Shown: positions 56,794 to 64,000 of the stretch, in pieces | Layout: each line of letters opens with the position of its first letter | Position numbering within the stretch: the stretch's first letter is position 1 | NCBI GenBank assembly: GCA_963849635.1 | Contig: CAWKIA010000013.1 | Location: forward strand, 69,668 to 133,667 | From: CAVRUD01 sp963849635 | Lineage (GTDB): Bacteria; Chloroflexota; Chloroflexia; Thermomicrobiales; UBA6265 | DNA: 64,000 bases | Direction of reading: 5' to 3' | The notes under the pieces: model-generated | Seen by the model: the letters and a program-made list of their open reading frames with translations, nothing else | Database searches by the model: none | Told to the model about the DNA's origin: nothing | Made by a program: the position numbers and the translations under genes

Positions 56794-59115
56794 TCACGAC
56801 GCGAGGAGGGCAGCGATGGCCTCCGACGACATCGGCGGCGCGATGCCGTATCCCTGGGCCCGGTCGCACCCGGCGGCCCGCACCTGGTCGAGTTGCGCGG
56901 GGGTTTCCACCCCCTCCGCCGTCACGCCCTTGCCCAGCGCGTGCGCGAGGGCCGCGACCGCCTCGATCACCGCCCGGTCCGCCGGGTCGTCGCCGATGCC
57001 CATGACGAAGGACCGGTCGATCTTGAGCGCGTCGACCGGCAGGCGGCGCAGGTAGCCGAGCGACGAGTAGCCGGTCCCGAAGTCGTCGATCGCCACCCCG
57101 ATCCCCAGGTCCCGCAGCTCCTGCAGCGTTTCGTGCGCGGCGCCCATGTCCTCGACCAGCGCCCGCTCGGTCACCTCCACCCGCAACCGGCTCGGCGGCA
57201 GGTCCGTCTCGCGCAGCACACACTCCACCCACGCGACGAGGTCGCGTTCGCGGCACTCCCGCGGCGACAGGTTGACGCTGACCACCGGCGCCGGTCCGCC
57301 CGTCGCGGGCCAGGCGCTGGCCGCCCGGCAGGCCTCCCGCAGCGCCCACCGCCCCAGCGGCACGATCAGCCCGGTCTCCTCGGCCAGGGGCACGAACGCG
57401 TCGGGGAGCAGGACCCCGTGCCCCGGGCGGTCCCAGCGCAGCAACGCCTCGACGGCGACGATCCGCCCCGTCTTGAGGTCCACCTCCGGCTGGTAGGCGA
57501 GCCGCAGCTCCCCCCGGTCCACCGCCGACCGCAGCGCGGACTCCGTCTCCAACCGGGCCACCGCCTCGGCGTGCATGGCCGGCTCGAACAGGACCCACGT
57601 GGCGCGGCCGGCGGCCTTGGCCCGGTACAACGCCGTGTCCGCCGCCCGCATCAGGTCATCGGCATCGGACAGGCCGGGTCCGTTGAGCGCGACGCCGACG
57701 CTGGCCCGAAGGTGCAGGTCGCGGCCGTTCACCCGAACGGGGTGGCGCACCGAGGCGAGGATCCGGTCGGCGGACCCTCCCGCCTCGCCCACGTCGGTCC
57801 CCTCCAGCAGGACCGTGAATTCGTCCCCGCCGAAGCGGGCCACGATGGCGCCCGGAGCCTGGCTGGCCACGAGGCGTTCCGCGACCGCCGCCAAGGCGCG
57901 GTCCCCCGCCGCGTGGCCGAGGCTGTCGTTGACGACCTTGAAGCGGTCGAGGTCCACGAACAGGATCGCGACCGCGCCCGGTCCTCGCGTCACGACCAGG
58001 GCGCGCCGGACGCGGTCGAGAAAGTGGACGCGATTGGGGAGGCCCGTGACCGGGTCGAAGAACGCCTGGCGTTCCAGTTGCGCTTCGAACGCCTTGCGCT
58101 CGGTGACGTCGCGGGAGTTGACGACGACCCCGGCGACGACGGGGTCGTGGAGCCGGTTGGTCCCGACCAGCTCCAACCAGCGCCACGACCCGTCCCGATG
58201 GCGCATCCGGAGTTCCGCCTGGACGCTGCCCCCCGGCCGCGCGACCACGTCGGCGAAGATGCGCTCGACGCGGTCGCGGTCCTCCGGGTGGACGAGGGCG
58301 AAGGCGCTGGCGCCGACCAACTCCTCGGGCGCGTACCCCAACACCCGCTCGACCGCGGGGCTGACGTAGCGGCGCGTGCCGTCGGCGTCGAAGACGGCGA
58401 CGATGTCCGAGGCGTGCTGGACCAGCGACCGGAAGCGCGCCTCGCTGGCGCGGACCTGGTCGTGGAGGCGCGCACGCCCGAGGGCGACGTTGACGTGCTC
58501 GCTGAGCGCCAGCACCAACCGGAGGTCCGCCTCGGTCAGGCGGGGCCCGCCGGCGCTCTCCACGTTGAACACGCCGACCACCCGGCCCTCGTCGTGGAGG
58601 GGCACGCAGACCTCCGAGATGATGCCGGGAAAGGCGGAGAGAAAGTCCGGGTCGGCGCGGCCGTCCTCGATGAGCACCGCCTCGCCGGTTCGGGCGACGC
58701 GCCCCATGACGCCCCGCGCAAGCGGCACGCGCTCCAGCACCTGCTCGTAGCCGACCTGGTGCTGGAGCACGAGCACGTCCCCGTCGAGGAGGTACAGGCT
58801 GACGAGGCTGTAGCCGAAGGCCTCGGCGGTGGCGCCGACGACGGCGCGGACGAGACCGGCAGGTCCAGCTCCCGCGCCAGCGCGGCGCGGACGAGGTCGA
58901 GCAGGTCGCGCTCCTGCGCCTGCCGCGTCGCGGCGGCGAGGAGGGAGCGTTGGCACCCGTCGCTCCCTCCGACCGAGTCCCCGGGTGTCGGGCTCGTCGG
59001 CGGCATCCCTCAGGTCCGTGTCGGCCACCGGCGTGAGGGCCGGCGGGGCGCCAGCCGGCGCGGGCGCGGGAACCGGCGGGGTCGGGTCAGGGGGCGGGGC
59101 AGTGGGGGTGGACAT
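56794..59115 (-). CDS. GAF-PAS-GGDEF-EAL cyclic-di-GMP protein
   Basis: The ATG at 59115 (MSTPTAPPPDPTPPVPAPAP) is preferred over 59196. A Pro/Ala-rich tail is followed, after two frame changes (near 58990 and 58860), by a coil LLAAATRQAQERDLLDLVRA and a GAF domain (AEAFGYSLVSLYLLDGDVLV to about 58490). Then come a PAS domain (RSLVQHASDIVAVFDADGTR), GGDEF with intact ARFGGDEFTVLLE (about 57840) and EAL with VEALLRWDRPGHGV (about 57440), DDFGTGYSSLGYLR and TAEGVETPAQ. No membrane segment is seen, so this is a cytoplasmic sensor, unlike the other two. Both enzymatic motifs look intact. Confidence 0.85.
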   Translation of the reverse strand: MSTPTAPPPDPTPPVPAPAPAGAPPALTPVADTDLRDAADEPDTRGLGRRERRVPTLPPRRRDAAGAGARPARPRPRRAGAGAGPAGLVRAVVGATAEAFGYSLVSLYLLDGDVLVLQHQVGYEQVLERVPLARGVMGRVARTGEAVLIEDGRADPDFLSAFPGIISEVCVPLHDEGRVVGVFNVESAGGPRLTEADLRLVLALSEHVNVALGRARLHDQVRASEARFRSLVQHASDIVAVFDADGTRRYVSPAVERVLGYAPEELVGASAFALVHPEDRDRVERIFADVVARPGGSVQAELRMRHRDGSWRWLELVGTNRLHDPVVAGVVVNSRDVTERKAFEAQLERQAFFDPVTGLPNRVHFLDRVRRALVVTRGPGAVAILFVDLDRFKVVNDSLGHAAGDRALAAVAERLVASQAPGAIVARFGGDEFTVLLEGTDVGEAGGSADRILASVRHPVRVNGRDLHLRASVGVALNGPGLSDADDLMRAADTALYRAKAAGRATWVLFEPAMHAEAVARLETESALRSAVDRGELRLAYQPEVDLKTGRIVAVEALLRWDRPGHGVLLPDAFVPLAEETGLIVPLGRWALREACRAASAWPATGGPAPVVSVNLSPRECRERDLVAWVECVLRETDLPPSRLRVEVTERALVEDMGAAHETLQELRDLGIGVAIDDFGTGYSSLGYLRRLPVDALKIDRSFVMGIGDDPADRAVIEAVAALAHALGKGVTAEGVETPAQLDQVRAAGCDRAQGYGIAPPMSSEAIAALLAS

Positions 59116-59688
59116 GAGACCGACTCCGGCGGCGGGGGAGCATTCACGGGCGCCACGGCTTATAAGGAGGTCGACGAGATCGACCGAATCGACCATCCGA
59201 TGGTCGTCGAACGCACAGTCTGTGCCGTGTTGACCGATTCCTCACACCTTCTGGCCGATCTGTGCCGGCTCCGAGAGAAATCGGAGTGTACCAGAGGGTT
59301 CGGCCGACTCGGGAACGCCCCGCTCCCCTCCGAAGCTTGTATGACGTCCCAAGAACGCCGCAGGGAGCCACGACGTAATTCCACCTCAATTTCTAGCGCC
59401 TGGATAGACAACGCCGTTGGCAGGACGTGACGCTGGGTGCGCTGACGCACGGACGTCCGCCCGGAGGCGTCGTGCAGAGAGCGAGCAGCGCGCATCGCGA
59501 GCCCAGCGATGTCGCCGCGCTCCGGTCAAAAACCATACTTTCGTAGGGGGTCAGGTGCCGATCTCGTCCGTTAGGCTGGGGCCATTGCTCGGGCGTGCTG
59601 GCACGCCGCTTGAATTAAGCGTGAATCACGGTCGGCCGCCTGCCTCTGGCGTCCTCTTCGGTCGCTTCTCTCCGAAAGGGCCCCTCTC

Positions 59689-60003
59689 ATGACCCTCCGC
59701 ACCCGCCTCTCCGCCTTCTGCCTCGACTGCGCAACCCCCCTCCCCGAGCCCGGCACGCGTTGCCGCCGGTGCCAGTCGCTCCACGCCAGGCGCGTCCTAC
59801 GGACCGCGGCTGGGGCGCGTCGACAGGCCGACGGGCCGCTGCTCCAGAGTCCCGACACGCGGACAGAGCGTGCGCTCGCCGCTACTGGAAGGGACGCCTA
59901 TGTGGACCTTGCCGATGGCCGGCCCGGTGCGTCCGGCAGGCGCTCCTGCCTGCCCACTGAGCCGGGTGATGAGCGGAGCGTTCGCGACTCCATCACCGCC
60001 TAG
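59689..60003 (+). CDS. Small zinc-ribbon protein (tentative)
   Basis: The frame from ATG 59689 (MTLRTRLSAFCLDCATPLPE) contains two CxxC pairs (FCLDCATPLPEPGTRCRRCQ), a zinc-ribbon pattern. The second half is low in character and may be in the wrong frame. It ends where the TAGTACTACAGTGAC end of the following mobile region begins. No family assigned. Confidence 0.3.
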   Translation: MTLRTRLSAFCLDCATPLPEPGTRCRRCQSLHARRVLRTAAGARRQADGPLLQSPDTRTERALAATGRDAYVDLADGRPGASGRRSCLPTEPGDERSVRDSITA

Positions 60004-60150
60004 TACTACAGTGACAGTTGGCTGACACTTGCCCGAAAAGGGTCAGTTGAGCAGCTCGCGACACCCCCGTTCGTGCCTAAGCCACGGCGGTGGCGGCACT
60101 GATTTGCGGAGATTTCGCGGGCTCTTTTTCTCACTGTAGCTGTAGTACTA
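60001..60150. mobile_element. MITE-like element with TAGTACTACAGTGA inverted ends
   Basis: TAGTACTACAGTGAC at 60001-60015 is mirrored by TCACTGTAGCTGTAGTACTA at 60131-60150, which is the reverse complement except for a 6-base insertion. Both ends carry TA, as expected for insertion at TA dinucleotides. 150 bp, no gene. A third copy (GTCACTGTAGTACTA, inverted) is at 63522-63536. Confidence 0.5.
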
Positions 60151-60152
60151 AG

Positions 60153-60449
60153 CGCTCCCTCTCAAAGAATCCAGAGAGTCCGATGGAACGCGGGCTTGTG
60201 TTCACAACACCGAAGGGCGCGCCGCTTGAACCATCCAACCCCGACGGACGGCTGCGCCCGCTCTTAGAAGACGCGGGACTACCGCGAAGGTCGGACTAAT
60301 GCGCGTCATTGCTGCTCTCTCAGGGCATCTCGGCGCGCGTGGTGATGGAGCAGCTCGGCCACTCGCAGATCAGCCTGACGATGGACACCTACTCGCACGT
60401 CATGCCGGTGATGCTTCGGGACGCCGCAGCCGCCCTCGAATCTGCCTGA
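60153..60449 (+). pseudogene. Tyrosine-integrase C-terminal remnant
   Basis: The text from 60183 reads MERGLVFTTPKGAPLEPSNP and DGRLRPLLEDAGLP, and, after a stop and frame change near 60297, CASLLLSQGISARVVMEQLG with HSQISLTMDTYSHVMP. This is the C-terminal catalytic domain of a tyrosine recombinase with its second His and nucleophilic Tyr, but the HxLRH segment between the two parts is missing or damaged and there is no N-terminal domain. It lies between a mobile-element end and a direct repeat, and is a remnant of an integrase that once served the island. Confidence 0.65.
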
Positions 60450-60519
60450 ACGCTGCGGAAACGGGCTAGATCGGCTCTAGGTAGGTCGCCACTCGAACTT
60501 AGAATCTCGGTCGCACGCG

Positions 60520-60584
60520 GGAGTCGATGCCGCCTCACAAGTAGGCGGTCCTGACCCCCGGTGATTCCAAGAGTCAACGGTCAC
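60520..60584. repeat. Direct repeat, left copy (island boundary)
   Basis: 65 bases from GGAGTCGATGCCGCCTCACA to CAAGAGTCAACGGTCAC recur at 63463-63526 with one mismatch and one missing base. The repeat includes a small hairpin (CCGCCT, AGGCGG). It lies 70 bases past the integrase remnant and ends 5 bases before the GGDEF-EAL stop. Confidence 0.8.
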
Positions 60585-60588
60585 CTAC

Positions 60589-62748
60589 TTAGCCGATTCG
60601 CCGTAGCCGCGGCCAGGCGCAGGCCGTCTCGTCCAGCAGCGCCGTGGCCGCCTCGGCGGGGACGGCGCTGGCGAAGTGGTACCCCTGTCCCAGTTCGCAC
60701 CCCAATTCCCGCAGCCGCTCCAGTTGCTCGCGCGTCTCCACGCCCTCCGCGACCACCCGCAGACCGAGGGCCGGCGCCATCGCCACCACCGCCCGCACGA
60801 TCGCCGCGTCTCCGTCCTCCCGCCCGAGTCCCGCCACGAAGCTTCGGTCGATCTTCAGCACGTCGATCGGGAAGCGCGTCAGGGAGCCGAGGCTCGAGTA
60901 GCCGGTGCCGAAGTCGTCGAGCGCCACCTGGACCCTCAACCCCTTCAGCCGGCGCAAGGTCGCCGCCGCGCCGTCCGGGTCCGCCATCACCGCGCTCTCG
61001 GTCAGCTCCAGGCGGAGCAGGGCCGGATCCAGCCTCGTCTCCCGGAGGACGCGCTCGGCGGTCTCGACGAGGCCGGAATGCTGCAACTGGCGCGCCGAGA
61101 GGTTGACGCTGACGACCGGTGGCGTCGGGAAGCGATCCTGCCACGCGCGTCCCTGGCGGCAGGCCGCCGCGAGCACCCACGCGCCGATCGGCCCGATGAG
61201 GCCGGTCTCCTCCGCCAATGGCACGAAGACGCCCGGCAGGAGAACCCCCCGCTCTCGGTGCTCCCATCGCACCAGGGCCTCCACGCCCTCGATCCGGCCC
61301 GTCGCCAATTCCACGATCGGCTGGTAGGCAAGTCTCAGTTCGTCCCGCGCGAGCGCCTGCCGCAGCTCGCCCTCCAACGCCACGCGTTCGCGGAGCCGGT
61401 CGCCCATCCACGGTTCGTAGATCAGGGAGCGGGCCTTGCCACCGGCCTTGGCCCAGCGCAGCGCCGCATCGGCGTCCCGCAACACCTCGGTCGGGGTGGC
61501 GTGCCCCGCCCGGGCCAGCGCGATCCCGACACTCGCGGATACGGTGACCTCGTGGCCGTCGAGGGCGACGGGGGCGGCGACGACGGCCGCAACCCGTTCC
61601 GCCACGCCCTCCGCCGCGGACCGGTCCGTCAGTTCCTCGAACAGGACCACGAACTCGTCGCCGCCGAACCGCGCCACGGTGTCTCCCGGCTGTATCGCGC
61701 CACGCAGACGGGCCGCGACGGCGAGGAGGAGGGCGTCCCCGGCCTCGTGCCCGAGGCTGTCGTTGACGAACTTGAAGCGGTCCAGGTCGAGGAAGAGCAC
61801 GCCGACCTGGCCGCCCGACCGGTCGGACGGTTCCAGCGCCGCCGCCAAGCGGCCGAGGAGCAGGGTGCGGTTCGGCAGGTCGGTGAGGGGGTCGTGCGAG
61901 GCCTGGTGGGCGAGCGTCGCCTCCGCTCGCCGCCGTTCGCGGAGGTGGTGCGCCAGGGACGGGTAGGCCGCCCCGGCCGGGATAAGCAGCAGAGCGAGCG
62001 ACCGGGAGTGGCTGTAGGCCAGGCTGGCCGCCATCACCCCCAGCCCGACCTGGGCCAGGTGGGCGAGCGCGTCGGCGGGGCCGCCACCGACCACCGCCTG
62101 CAGCCAGACCCGCCCCACGGCGCGACCGTTCTGGAGCGCGACGATCGTCGCGACGGCGAGCGCGTTGATCAGCCAGAGGGTACCGCCGACCACGACCACC
62201 AAGAGGACCGGACCGGGGCCACGGAACTGCAGGCGCGCGACGTCCCAATCGCCGGCGGCGAGGAGCAGGCTGCCCGCGGCCGCGAGCAGGACCGTCTGGG
62301 CGGTGTTGAAGAGATTCTGGGACCACGGTTGGCGGCGCAGCGCCTGGGCCACCAGCTTGCCCAGGCCGGCGATCAGCATCGCCGTGGCCGGGTCGAAGAG
62401 GAGCACCGCGGCGACGAGGACCGACGTGTCGAGGGCCAGCTTCGTGCCGGCGGTGAAGGGGAGCGGGCGGAGGCCGCCGAGGATCATTGCTCCGGCGAGG
62501 GCGATGATCAGCGGGACTTGGTCCCGCCCCCGCGGGTCGGCAACGGCGACCGCCGCGACGAGCGAGGCGAGCGCCACCGCCTCGAGCACGGCAAGGTAGA
62601 GCATGGCGGCGGGCCGCAGCCCGACGCGCTCGGTTGACCCGCCGTGTCCCCCCTCGGCCGCCGGGTGGCGGGGCCGGCGGAGGTTGCCCAGGGCGATCCC
62701 GGCCCACTCGAGGCGGGAGACACGTGCGGGATACGGCAGGCGGGCCAC
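60589..62748 (-). CDS. Membrane GGDEF-EAL cyclic-di-GMP protein, copy 2
   Basis: Intact, 719 residues from ATG 62748. A membrane domain of about seven segments (GTKLALDTSVLVAAVLLFDP, FNTAQTVLLAAAGSLLLAAG) is homologous to that of the protein at 13572-16200, including the LDTSVxVAA and FNxAQTxLxAA elements. The GGDEF domain has VARFGGDEFVVLFE (about 61670) and the EAL domain VEALVRWEHRERGV (about 61270), DDFGTGYSSL and VAEGVETREQ. Unlike copy 1 it lacks the PAS domain. It follows a small secreted protein gene on the same strand and ends just inside the left direct repeat. Confidence 0.88.
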   Translation of the reverse strand: MARLPYPARVSRLEWAGIALGNLRRPRHPAAEGGHGGSTERVGLRPAAMLYLAVLEAVALASLVAAVAVADPRGRDQVPLIIALAGAMILGGLRPLPFTAGTKLALDTSVLVAAVLLFDPATAMLIAGLGKLVAQALRRQPWSQNLFNTAQTVLLAAAGSLLLAAGDWDVARLQFRGPGPVLLVVVVGGTLWLINALAVATIVALQNGRAVGRVWLQAVVGGGPADALAHLAQVGLGVMAASLAYSHSRSLALLLIPAGAAYPSLAHHLRERRRAEATLAHQASHDPLTDLPNRTLLLGRLAAALEPSDRSGGQVGVLFLDLDRFKFVNDSLGHEAGDALLLAVAARLRGAIQPGDTVARFGGDEFVVLFEELTDRSAAEGVAERVAAVVAAPVALDGHEVTVSASVGIALARAGHATPTEVLRDADAALRWAKAGGKARSLIYEPWMGDRLRERVALEGELRQALARDELRLAYQPIVELATGRIEGVEALVRWEHRERGVLLPGVFVPLAEETGLIGPIGAWVLAAACRQGRAWQDRFPTPPVVSVNLSARQLQHSGLVETAERVLRETRLDPALLRLELTESAVMADPDGAAATLRRLKGLRVQVALDDFGTGYSSLGSLTRFPIDVLKIDRSFVAGLGREDGDAAIVRAVVAMAPALGLRVVAEGVETREQLERLRELGCELGQGYHFASAVPAEAATALLDETACAWPRLRRIG

Positions 62749-62786
62749 GCTAGGCTTCCCTCTAAAACGACGCGGCGGCCGCAGTG

Positions 62787-63241
62787 CTACAGCCGGACTT
62801 TGACGACCTGCGAGGCGTTCGTGGTGCCCGTGACCTCAGCGAGCACAGCGCCCGAGCCGTCGGTCACCTGCATCATGACCGGGAGGTCGGCGTCGGCCGG
62901 CACGTAGGTGCTTACGCGGACCTTGGTGCCCCCGCCAGAGCCGTTCAGGCTCGCCGACTCGGCGAAGCGCACGTCCCACCCGTGGCCGAAGCCCTGGTCG
63001 GTCGAGACGAGCGTCACGGGGACGCCCGGCGCCACCTCAATCTCGACCACGGTCGGCGCCGGTCGCCGCGTCGAGGAGGTCGACCGGGCCGGAGAGGTAG
63101 ACGTACATCCGCTCGCCGCCGATTTCGACGACAGGGTCGAACTCGGCACCACTCGATGACCGCGCCCGCGCCCGACGCGTGGAGCAGGAACATCAGGGCC
63201 AGCAGCCCGGCCAACGGGCCGCGAAGGAACAGGCGTCGCAC
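62787..63241 (-). CDS. Small secreted beta-sandwich-like protein paired with GGDEF-EAL protein, copy 2 (frameshifted)
   Basis: The GTG at 63241 follows GAGGGA and begins a signal peptide (RRLFLRGPLAGLLALMFLLH, then ASGAGA). The mature chain starts VIEWCRV and, after one base is removed near 63155, continues DPVVEIGGERMYVYLSGPVD. After a second change near 63060 it reads PTVVEIEVAPGVPVTLVSTD, FGHGWDVRFAESASLNGSGG and TYVPADADLPVMMQV, ending SQVVKVRL. It aligns along its length with the protein at 16343-16859. It lies 38 bases upstream of a membrane GGDEF-EAL gene, as its relative does. Confidence 0.65.
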
Positions 63242-63462
63242 GTCGGTATCCCTCGCGCACGAAAGCGGGTCCCGGTCCACGCACCGGCACCGTCCAAGGA
63301 TAGGATGATCACGTGCCACGCAGTGTACACGGATGCGGCGACACGCGTGGAGGGCCAGAATCGGAATCGACCCGTAGAGCGGCGACCGAACCACCCGCTC
63401 GCTGGTGCCGCGGCGGTGGCCCCCACGCCTCCGTATAGTCGGGGCCGCGGTGCAGCGTACTC

Positions 63463-63526
63463 GGAGTCGATGCCGCCTCACAAGTAGGCGGTCCTGACCC
63501 CTGTGATTCCAAGAGTCAACGGTCAC
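63463..63526. repeat. Direct repeat, right copy (island boundary)
   Basis: 64 bases nearly identical to 60520-60584. Its last five bases (GTCAC) are shared with the inverted element end at 63522-63536. Confidence 0.8.
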
Positions 63527-63536
63527 TGTAGTACTA
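63522..63536. repeat. Inverted copy of the element end
   Basis: GTCACTGTAGTACTA is the exact reverse complement of 60001-60015. With that copy it brackets a 3.5-kb segment containing the integrase remnant, both direct repeats and the secreted-protein/GGDEF-EAL operon. Confidence 0.7.
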
Positions 63537-64000
63537 GTGGATGTCTGTGAAAGGGGTAGACTGGTCTGTCTCGAGATCCTATCCTGAACCCGACACTGGC
63601 CACTTCCGCACCCAGGCACTCGCAATGGCCCCGGAGCGCGGCAAGCCATGAGGCCCGCCGGTCGAGGTTATGGTCGTGGACCTCACTATGCAGTGTTGAG
63701 ACACGGCCGGACGGATCGTGCACACCGACAGAGACATCTTCATGGAGGAGATTAGCACCACCAGCAACCCACAGGCGCTCACGCCCGCCTGACGAGCAGC
63801 CACGAACGGACCCGACCTGACCACCGAGCGGAGTTGCCACCGAAATCCGGGACGCGCATCAGAACTGCCTACCACTGAGACGCGCGACACTGAGCCCAAG
63901 CGCCGGTAGGTCACGGCAGAAAAAGCCGGTAGGTATAGGGCCGAAAACCTCGGGGAATCCGCTCCGGCTGTTGTTAACCGGTAGGTTCTGGGTTCACATA
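63537..64000. other. Right end, no confident gene
   Basis: Two overlapping minus-strand frames (ending near 63523 and 63579) read partly coding-like text such as HEDVSVGVHDPSGRVSTLHS, but neither has a ribosome-binding site and I cannot assign a family. A transposase or other remnant is possible. Confidence 0.25.

Noticed and set aside
56035..59430. Plus-strand open frame of more than 1100 codons
   Set aside because: It is antisense to the GAF-PAS-GGDEF-EAL gene. Its Arg/Pro/Gln-rich text and lack of any motif are what GC-rich third positions produce on the opposite strand.
60676..62637. Plus-strand open frame of 653 codons
   Set aside because: Antisense to the second membrane GGDEF-EAL gene, with no ribosome-binding site or domain; the minus-strand gene is clearly real.
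63523..63914. Transposase at the right edge
   Set aside because: Two overlapping minus-strand frames look partly coding, but no start, ribosome-binding site or DDE/IS110 motif could be identified with confidence.
1..64000. tRNA or rRNA genes
   Set aside because: I looked for T-arm and acceptor patterns near the recombinase and at the direct repeats and saw none that fold. A computed scan (tRNAscan-type) could still find one.

Overview
The window is GC-rich DNA from a free-living bacterium. Codon use, the style of the secreted proteins (Thr/Pro-rich linkers, DNRLRE-like, PA14 and beta-helix modules), the Replic_Relax-type mobilisation genes and the many membrane GGDEF-EAL proteins suggest a Chloroflexota bacterium, perhaps of the Thermomicrobia type. 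That assignment is inference only; no rRNA or other marker gene is present. A striking property of the text itself is the number of single-base frameshifts. Many genes with well conserved domains are split over two to five reading frames, often next to G or C runs. I read most of these as assembly or base-calling errors rather than gene decay, and I give whole-gene spans with the apparent frameshifts noted.

Region 1, about 1-19400, is an integrated plasmid or integrative element. It has a conjugation-type P-loop ATPase, two replication-relaxation proteins, an O-like replication protein, a ParA plus ribbon-helix-helix partition pair with three arrays of an 8-bp tandem repeat (TGACGTCG), an ArdC-like antirestriction protein, an archaeo-eukaryotic-type primase with a CHC2 zinc finger, and a tyrosine recombinase with a coupled partner. 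Two related small HTH proteins lie near its two ends. Embedded in it (13572-16859) is a membrane PAS-GGDEF-EAL protein with an upstream small secreted protein.

Region 2, about 19400-24000, holds stand-alone genes: a NucS-like nuclease, an XRE regulator, a Gly/Pro-rich secreted protein with an LPATG motif and a small membrane protein.

Region 3, 24242-40187, is an exopolysaccharide locus. A large secreted beta-helix protein is on the + strand. Opposite it runs a tightly coupled minus-strand operon: UDP-glucose/GDP-mannose dehydrogenase, initiating sugar transferase, GDP-mannose-epimerase-like enzyme, WecG/TagA transferase, flippase, an unusual fusion with a thymidylate-kinase-like domain, an APH-fold phosphotransferase, two GT4 glycosyltransferases and an O-antigen-ligase-like polymerase. 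The locus resumes at 48726-53090 with a UDP-glucuronate decarboxylase, a Wzc/CpsD-like tyrosine autokinase and a methyltransferase.

Region 4, 41574-47877, is a lasso-peptide gene cluster inserted between the two polysaccharide blocks. It encodes a RiPP recognition protein (B1), a nucleotidyltransferase, a transglutaminase-like protease (B2), an asparagine-synthetase-like cyclase (C), an HPr-kinase-like tailoring kinase and a two-part ABC exporter. The precursor gene is short and easy to miss. I found it at 45128 behind its own promoter, with a perfect YxxPxLxxxG...TxG leader and a core that shows an 8-residue ring only after correction of one base in a C run.

Region 5, 53139-64000, holds two related membrane proteins, a tandem-HTH regulator, a GAF-PAS-GGDEF-EAL protein, and a second copy of the secreted-protein plus membrane GGDEF-EAL pair. 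The second pair lies between 64-bp direct repeats and beyond those TAGTACTACAGTGAC inverted ends, next to an integrase remnant, which suggests a small mobile cargo island.
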